Assembly (NCBI RefSeq): GCF_902686445.1
Contig: NC_062214.1
Location: forward strand, 95,212,738 to 95,276,737
Direction: 5' to 3'
DNA from: Sciurus carolinensis
Lineage: Eukaryota > Chordata > Mammalia > Rodentia > Sciuridae
DNA length: 64,000 nt
Positions 57,350 through 64,000 of the stretch are shown piece by piece. Each line of letters starts with the position of its first letter. The stretch's first letter is position 1. The notes under the pieces are model-generated. The model ran no database searches. It worked only from the letters and a program-made list of their open reading frames with translations, and was not told the DNA's origin. Both the position numbers and the translations under genes were made by a program.

Positions 57350-57850
57350 ATAGATACACTAGCCACATATGGTTATTGAACACTTGAAATCTAACTAGTA
57401 CCAGCTAAGAAGTGCTTTAAGTGAAAAATGCATTGAATTTCAAAAGTACAAGAATTGTGAAATTTTCAATGCCTTTTAATATTGATTACATCTTGAAATA
57501 ATATTTTGAATGTATTGCGTTAAATTAGTGTTCTCAAGATGGGAAAATTCATCCCCACTCCTCAGGGAACATTTAATAACATCTGGCAATATTTTTGATT
57601 GCCACAACTCAAGGATGATGAGGTAGCTATGAACATCAATTTGGTAAAGGTCAGATATGTGGCAAAACATTCTATCTATACATGATAAACCTCCATAACA
57701 AAGGATTCTCTGGCCCAAAATGTTAACAGTAGAGTTGAGATCCCCGGTTAAATAAAATATATTGTCAAAATTAATTTCACCTGCTTTTTAAAACCTAATA
57801 TGGCTACTAGAAAATTAGCCATATTTGTAGCTCACCTTATATTTCTATTG
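57350..57850. mobile_element. Old DNA-transposon-like repeat split by MER20
   Basis: CTAGCCACATATGGTTATTG at the left and AATATGGCTACTAGAAAATT at the right are the conserved AGCCACATGTGGCTA type of inverted ends of an old repeat. The family is not named here. Confidence 0.5.
57525..57750 (+). mobile_element. MER20 (hAT-Charlie), nested
   Basis: TGTTCTCAAGATGGGAAAAT, CAGGGAACATTTAATAACAT, CTGGCAATATTTTTGATTGC and CTGGCCCAAAATGTTAACAG follow the MER20 order. Confidence 0.8.
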
Positions 57851-58901
57851 AACTTAGCCATTTCTAATACATCATATCCATAATTATTATGGATATGAAT
57901 AAATATAGGTTTATTGCATTTATACCCTATCCATCTTATTCTTTCCTGTCTCAGTCAATAGCATCAAGTATCCAAATTAGAAATCTAAGTCATCTATGAC
58001 TTTTCTCTTTTCCGCTCCCTACCTCTTCAATCAATAAACCTTTTCAATTTTGCCTCTGAAATACTTTAAATCCCTTTATTCCTCTGCATATTCTTCACCC
58101 ATCCAGGCCTTTAGTAGCTTTAATATTTATTTGTCCAGTAAACATTTATCAAGTACTTGCTATATGCTAGACATTATGTGAGACACTGCAAGTACTAAAT
58201 ATAGTATAGCCACCCTACTTGCAGTGTTTTTATAAAATCCAAAAAGTAAATTCATTATTTACATTATAATGTGGAAGGGTTAAGATGATGTGGTAGTTCT
58301 TTCTCTGAGAACACAAAGATGGGACACTATAGACAAACCTAGAGGAAGTGATATTTGAACTAAATTTTCCAACATGGGAGAGGACAGTTAAATAAAATCA
58401 AAGAAAGATGATATTCTACGCAGGAAGATCAGCACATGCTACCATATGGACTCCTGTATCTGAAAAAGCCTGAAGTAAAATAATCTATTAGAATATACTG
58501 AATGTGTCATACTGTGGAAAATCAAGAAATGAGGAAGAAAAGCAGATATAAATGATCAAATAAGACTTTTTCCCCCCCTTAGGGTAAGGAGTTTAACATT
58601 AAAGCATTAAAGGAAATGAATCAGTAATAACAATCAGATACAACTATTAGAGATGCCATTATATAAGCAGAGTAGAGGGCAGTTTGGAGGCGGGCAAGAG
58701 TGGTGGAGAGAGACTAGCTGGAATAATAAAAATTATGAGGATGGTAGGTAGGAGAATGAGAAGGAACAGACAGTTACAAAAGATAGTAATATTGAATGAC
58801 CAAATGTATATAGGGAGAAGGAGAAAGAGAATCTCAGAGGTTTCCAGACTTATGATGATAGGTAAATGGTTGAGTGGTGATGCCATTCAAGAAAGAGACA
58901 G

Positions 58902-59033
58902 GAGCTTGGATTGTGGCTTAGTGATAGAGCACTTGCCTACCATGTGTGAGGCACTAGGTTCAATTCTCAGCACCGCATACAAAAAATAAAGGTTCATGGA
59001 CAACTAATAAAAATATTTTTAAAAAAGGAAAGA
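58902..59033 (+). mobile_element. ID SINE, long-tail type, 13-bp target duplication
   Basis: GAGCTTGGATTGTGGCTTAG, GGTTCAATTCTCAGCACCG and AGGTTCATGGACAACTAAT. AAGAAAGAGACAG at 58889-58901 and 59034-59046. Confidence 0.94.
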
Positions 59034-59547
59034 AAGAAAGAGACAGTATGGCAAAACTCAACTTGTGGGGTTTGGGACTTTAGACTGGAGGTGGGACCTA
59101 TCTTTTTTTGAACAAGTAGAATTTGAAGCATCTAACATTTACCCATAGTGGAGATTCCAGCAGGCTGTTGGACATAGGAGTCTGGAGCTCAGGAGGGAGC
59201 ACTGGGTTAAAGATAGAGATTTAGACTCTTTACCTTACATGTGATAATTGAAGCAATAATTTTTGTGAGGTTATCCAAAGTATAAGTAAAAAGAGACAGA
59301 TACCTGGAGAAGTATTATATTTTAAGGGTTTAGAGTAAAAAGAAGTTCCTGGAGGAGATGAATGATGGGCCAGAACAAGAGGAAAAACAAAATAACAACA
59401 ACAAAGAGATAGAGGTAATAAGTCAAAGGAGGAAAGAGTTTCAACAGTGAAATGGTAACCAAAGACTAATGAAATATCTGTAAATTTAGCAATAAGGATA
59501 TGTGTAAACAGAGCACTATCATTGTCTTACATATGTTAGAACAGCGT

Positions 59548-59752
59548 TTCTCAGCCTGGGGTGACTTTGATCCCCAGAAATTATTTGACGAACTCTGGAG
59601 ATATTTTTGGTTATCACAAGAAGGGAAATGCTGCTGATATCTAATGGGATGTGCTAAATACTCCACAATGCACAGAACAGTGCCCCACAACAAAGAATCA
59701 GTTAGACCAAAATGTGAATAATATCTCAGTTAAGAAGTCCTAGTTTAGAAAG
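59548..59752 (+). mobile_element. MER20 (hAT-Charlie)
   Basis: GCGTTTCTCAGCCTGGGGTG, CTCTGGAGATATTTTTGGTT, ACTCCACAATGCACAGAACA and CCCCACAACAAAGAATC match MER20. Confidence 0.88.
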
Positions 59753-60469
59753 AACTGAACAGTGTAGTTAGTCAAGGACTGGTACCATTTCCTGCAATTG
59801 GTAGTAAATGAAAAAAGGGAGACATACCTAGGAGAATGTTCAATCAAGAAGGGTGATACTTAAATCATGTTGAAGAGAAAGAACTGGTAGAAGAGGAGAG
59901 GTGAAAGTTACTAGAAATAAAGGGATGCTCACTGGAGAAAAATTCCTCTGGGAGCAGAGGAAATGAGATTCAAAGATCATATGGAAGAATTTGCCTTGGA
60001 TAGTAGAAGGGCTATCGAATAAGAAGGAGGAAGTGATTGTACAAATAGAATTAGATAGAATTAGCTTCAGAGATGGTGTCAGAGTGGGGGACAAATCAAG
60101 AATTTACTCCTTTAATGACCTTGATTTCCTCTATGAAACATGAGATAGGACCACATACCTAGAGAGAAGGTTTGGAAATACCTTGGCAGAGAATAATAAA
60201 AAATTACAATAGTTATTGCCATAATGGCATGCAGGACAATAAATCCAAGGCAGTAAACCCAGAGCAGAAAAGGAGTGGATTGAGAGGATAGATGCTGCAA
60301 GGTTGTATTTGGAGGAATATTGGTAGATTATAGGGAGTGGGAGAGAGCAATCACTTGAATCACATATAATAGTTTCCTGATTTCTATGCTTCTGTTGGTC
60401 CCACCACCATTACATACCATCATTAATTCAACCTTAAACCACTGCGAGAGTGTGGCAGAAACTAAGATA

Positions 60470-61370
60470 CCAAATTGTTTATCATTCAGTGACCCTCTAT
60501 CACCTTCAGGTTAAAGTCCTAAATCCTCAGCTTAGCAAATAAAGTCTTTCAAAATCCAGAATATTCCAGGGTCATTTCATACCACCTCTTCCCACCATCC
60601 TGCCTAGACTTCAGTGGACTTCTAAACTCATACTTCTCTAATTTTTTTTTCCAGTGTTGCTCCAATACCACCCTTGGATTTGCCCCTGTAATGTCACAAA
60701 CCAAATCTGCTTGTGCAATCCCTCCTTACCTATTTCAGTGGAAGAGATATCTCTTCTGTCCAAAGCTAATTTTTCCTTTTGACCTTTCAATCTCAGTGCT
60801 CACTCAGGTAAGCATACCTTTATTTCCATTATCTTTCACCTGTCTTTTTCTATTAACTTTTTCTCTTCAACATACCAAGAGAATTCAAGTTTCACCCTTT
60901 CCTGCTAGATACACTCTTTTTTCCCTCACTCTGCCTTTGCATCTACTGTTCCTTTTGTCTCAAAATACCTTCCCCTTTCCTCCACATTCCACCCATGCTT
61001 CATCTGCTTAGCAAGCTTTTTTTGTTTGTTTTTGGTACTAGTGATTTGAACCCAGGGCACCTCCCCCTTCCCCCCTCCTGCCCTGGGCTCCCACATAGGC
61101 AAGTGCTCTACCTCTAAGCTGCATCCTCAGTCCTGCTTAATAAACTTACCCATTCCTCCAAGTCTTCCCGGAAGCATTTCCTTGCCTCTCCCTTTCCTGA
61201 AATCATTACTCCCGCTTCTGTATTCTTTTCTTCAATCTATGTGTAAACTTCTACTATACGTATTATAATTATTTATGTACACACTTGTCTCTTCCAAAGC
61301 ACAAAAATTGAAGAAAATGTCTTTCTCTCTTTGGTAGACAAATAGCATTCAATAAATATTTATTGAACTG
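60470..61370 (+). mobile_element. L2-like LINE fragments
   Basis: CACCTTCAGGTTAAAGTCCT, CCTCCAAGTCTTCCCGGAAG and CATTCAATAAATATTTATTG recall L2-type 3' sequence. Interrupted by an ID at 61018-61133. A plus-strand frame at 60691-61011 is not supported as a gene. Confidence 0.6.
61018..61133 (-). mobile_element. ID SINE with C-rich internal insertion
   Basis: TTTGTTTGTTTTTGGTACTA tail, GAACCCAGGGCACC, an inserted CCCCCTTCCCCCCTCCTGCC, then CAAGTGCTCTACCTCTAAGC. Confidence 0.82.
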
Positions 61371-61418
61371 TACTGAAGGAGATTGGGATTCCATTCTTGA
61401 CTTTGCCACTAAGAAATT

Positions 61419-61641
61419 TTTTTTTTTTTTTTTGTACCAGGGATTGAACTCCAGGGCCATTCTACCACAGAACCACTTCCCCAGCCCCCTATTTTGGATT
61501 TTATTTAAAGACAGAGTCTCAGTGAGTTACTTAGCACTTTGCTTTTGCCGAGTCTGGCTTTGAACTCCTGTCCCAGCTTTGATCCTCCTGTCCCAGCCTC
61601 CTGAGCTGCTGGGATTACAGGCATGTGCCACTGCACCCAGC
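61419..61641 (-). mobile_element. MEN SINE, antisense, 8-bp target duplication
   Basis: Poly-T, GTACCAGGGATTGAACTCC, AACCACTTCCCCAGCCCC, linker and B1 half ending GTGCCACTGCACCCAGC. AAGAAATT at 61411-61418 and 61642-61649. A short internal duplication of CTGTCCCAGC is present. Confidence 0.92.
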
Positions 61642-62754
61642 AAGAAATTCTTAGTCTTAATAAAATCACTGGAAATCTCTGAAAATTAACTTTAGTTACT
61701 TGTGGAAAGATCAGGATTATTGAAATATGCTCAATTCTTTCCTGAAGCTGCAGTAAAATGATGATTACCAAATTGACCTGCATTCGTGGGTCAGCAGTGT
61801 CTATCTGCCAGGCAGGAATCTGAGAAGTTAGATTTAAATATGGCAATACTGAACTGAATTAATGAATCACCTGAAAAAAAATAGGAAAAAAGAAAACTTC
61901 TACACTTAACAAAGTCAGAAGGAAAGACTGGTATACAAACCATCCATTACATACTTCACAACTGTATAAACTTTGCAATAGAGAGTAACTAATTGTGTGG
62001 TCAGCTTTGTGCAGAAAGGAAGCAAATTGAAGAAAAGCAAAGATTGGAGATTTAATGCAATGAGATAGGGAAATACTCATTGAAAGTATTTACTAAATTA
62101 TTTCCTCTGCTTTGGAAAGAATTAAAAGGATTCTCAGAGATATACTAATGAGAATATTTAGTAATTCACATTTTGCTTTCTTATTGATGTACCAAGATAT
62201 CACTGAAAATTGCAACTGAAAAAATTCAGTCAACTCCATAACTTTTGATTTAGTTGAAGTAACTCAGTCCCTCATTAAAATTTTGTTTATATATTAATGT
62301 TAACTTCAGCTTACATTTGTGTAAACAGAGACTATGTTTAGCTTATGAACTACGTATCGTACTGTATAATCTTTATTATACAAAGAGGGAGGGACAGAGA
62401 AAAAAGGTAGTCAATAGACTTTACTTCTTCTAAACTGTTCTGAAGTCAGTGAAATCATAGATTTTGAAAATGTGAGGAGCTATTTGGTATAATAGACAAT
62501 TTTGATCAGTATCAAACTGTATGATTCTCTAATTTCTTTGGAATGCAACCTTCAAAATATATTTAAATTATCAATGACATATTATCTGTGTGGCTCAGTT
62601 CCCAAATAACTGAGGTAACATAAATGATGGTCTAATGAGGGACACAAAATTTCTGGAATTTTGCAGATGACTATTTGAAATCTCAGGTATCCTAAAATAT
62701 TTCTGGTTATCAAGTCTAGTTATGGGCATGTTTGAGGCCATCTAATTCTATGAA

Positions 62755-62935
62755 GGTATATTTTATTTTTTTATTTGTTCTAATTCGTTATACATGACAG
62801 TAGAATGCATTTTGACATATTATACACATGGAGCACAACTTCTCATTCCTCTGGCTATGATTACACTACATGGTGCTAAGTCACACCAGTAGTGTAATCA
62901 TACATGTATATAGGGTAATAATGTCAAAAGTATAT
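62755..62935 (-). mobile_element. LINE-1 3' end fragment
   Basis: TTATACATGACAGTAGAATG, TGGAGCACAACTTCTCATTC, CACACCAGTAGTGTAATCAT and TATAGGGTAATAATG parallel the copy at 9.3-9.5 kb. Confidence 0.65.
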
Positions 62936-62939
62936 TTTA

Positions 62940-63880
62940 AAAATAAAACTAAAAAGATGAAAGAGAAAGTCATGGTCAGCCATTGGTGATATATGGCTAG
63001 AATCACAACTGAGGAGTACCAACTGATTGAAAAATCACTCTCAAACATAGCTAAGTGTGTTAATCACAAGTATTTTTATAGTCTAAGTTAATTATAGACT
63101 TACCATTGAGCTTTTACATTATTACTTTAATTCTTTTGGAATGATTTCACAACACTATTTTTGAAATCCATAATTTCTAAAGTGTTCAACTCTGTTAGCA
63201 ATAAGTAAAAAATCCACAAGTTTCTGATTGTTGAAAAGTTAGACTGGATAACCTTCAAAGTCCCTTAGAGTTCTAACATTTTGTTTTGCTTGAGAAATAA
63301 TTAAAGTTATGTGGAAATTGGGAGTACTATAATTTTAAGTTGATTTATGTACTGATTGACTTTTTGCAAATTCAAAATAGAAAGTAAATATGCTTTTGTG
63401 TATTTGTTATTATTTATAGATCATGTAAAGTTTTCCAGAAACATTAAAAATTTCACTCAACTGCCTTAGTATTAATTTAATTATATAACATGTATCTTGG
63501 CTGTGATTTGGGGTTACAGGATTTCAGAGACTGTGCTTTGTTAAAAATTATTAGTAATTTTAAAAGACTAATATATTTGAGATCTATTCAGAAATGACCA
63601 TTTTGAAGAACAAAGAAGAGAATGAAATGACACTGGCCCATGTATTAAAGCAGATTTCTTGACAACTTGAATCTGAATGCCATTAATACTCAGGGATCCT
63701 GATAAGATTTCAAATATTTTTAACTTTTGATAAGAGCATTAAGTCACCATTATGCTAATGTTTTAGAAATTTGGAAAGATAATTTGGAGATTGTAATTAG
63801 TTTTTAATCAACTTAAATTATTGAGATTTTTGTTGGTTTTTAATCAGCTTAAATTATTGAGATCTTAGTTGATTATTATT
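62940..63880. other. Intergenic segment without clear features
   Basis: AT-rich. A short direct repeat (AATCAGCTTAAATTATTGAG-like) occurs twice near 63800-63862. No gene seen. Confidence 0.5.
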
Positions 63881-63884
63881 ATTT

Positions 63885-63958
63885 ATTTATTTATTTATTT
63901 ATTGTATTGGAGGTTGAACCCAGGGAGCTTTCACACTGAGTTATACACCCCCAGCCCT
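63885..63958 (-). mobile_element. ID SINE, antisense, diverged
   Basis: (ATTT)n tail, GGAGGTTGAACCCAGGG and GAGTTATACACCCCCAGCCC. Followed by TTTTTATTTTTTATATTAAG, the start of a possible MEN linker that leaves the window. Confidence 0.8.
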
Positions 63959-64000
63959 TTTTATTTTTTATATTAAGAATGGAACTCATGGCTGAGGGTA

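Larger units (their letters stand above)
58130..60340 (+). repeat. Old unassigned interspersed repeat, split by an ID and MER20
   Basis: ATTTATCAAGTACTTGCTAT, CAGGCTGTTGGACATAGG, GTCTGGAGCTCAGGAGGG and AAGAACTGGTAGAAGAGGAG resemble one long purine-rich ancient repeat also seen at 6.8-7.5 kb. I cannot name it reliably, and parts may be unique sequence. Confidence 0.4.

Noticed and set aside
60691..61011. 106-codon plus-strand frame upstream of RNF111
   Set aside because: It overlaps L2-like sequence, is rich in Phe/Leu/Ser/Pro from C/T-rich DNA, and shows no domain.

Overview
This window is mammalian nuclear DNA, most likely from a squirrel-family rodent (Sciuridae: ground squirrel, marmot, tree squirrel or a relative). 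The family call rests on its very many SINEs. Some are tRNA-derived ID elements, recognised by a GGGGCTGGGGATGTAGCTC head, internal A and B boxes and an A-rich tail. Others are composites with a 7SL/B1-like left half, an A-rich linker and an ID-like right half, as in the B1-dID or MEN family of squirrels. I use 'ID' and 'MEN' for these two classes below. The family names come from memory and were not checked against a repeat library.

Only one protein-coding gene is supported: RNF111 (Arkadia), on the minus strand and cut off at its 3' end by the left edge. Its CpG-island promoter and a probable non-coding first exon lie at about 55.3-56.3 kb. Intron 1 is about 33.8 kb. Six coding exons follow: exon 2 at 21065-21963 (ATG at 21944-21942), exon 3 at 16153-16279, exon 4 at 12834-12997, exon 5 at 10846-11040, exon 6 at 5334-5653 and exon 7 at 912-1170. 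All junctions are GT-AG and all phases join (1, 2, 1, 1, 0, 1). This gives 648 complete codons plus one base, about two thirds of the protein as I recall its length. The C-terminal RING domain lies beyond the left edge. The part present carries the basic and serine-rich N-terminal region, all three SUMO-interaction motifs (exons 3 and 4), a Ser/Thr-rich linker (exon 5), a His-rich low-complexity region (exon 6) and an Ala/Gln/Pro-rich region (exon 7).

RNF111 is known as a nuclear RING E3 ubiquitin ligase. It amplifies TGF-beta/Nodal signalling by degrading SMAD7, SKI and SnoN, and acts as a SUMO-targeted ubiquitin ligase. The rest of the transcription unit is intron filled with SINEs, old and young LINE-1 3' ends, L2 and MIR fragments, MaLR-type LTRs, hAT-Charlie DNA transposons and microsatellites. 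The right 7.7 kb (56.3-64 kb) is upstream intergenic DNA with no supported gene: MIR, L2, MER20 copies, an unassigned old repeat and more SINEs.

I found no previously undescribed biological system. The observations most worth a second look are: the three SUMO-interaction motifs lie in an exon pair (3+4) whose joint skipping keeps the frame; a tandem-acceptor (NAGNAG) at exon 7; a LINE-1 copy with a clean twin-priming inversion; telomere-like repeats inside the 3' region of two LINE-1 copies; two MEN SINEs sharing one target sequence in three copies; several nested SINE clusters; and a 37-bp ID remnant between perfect 16-bp direct repeats next to exon 6.
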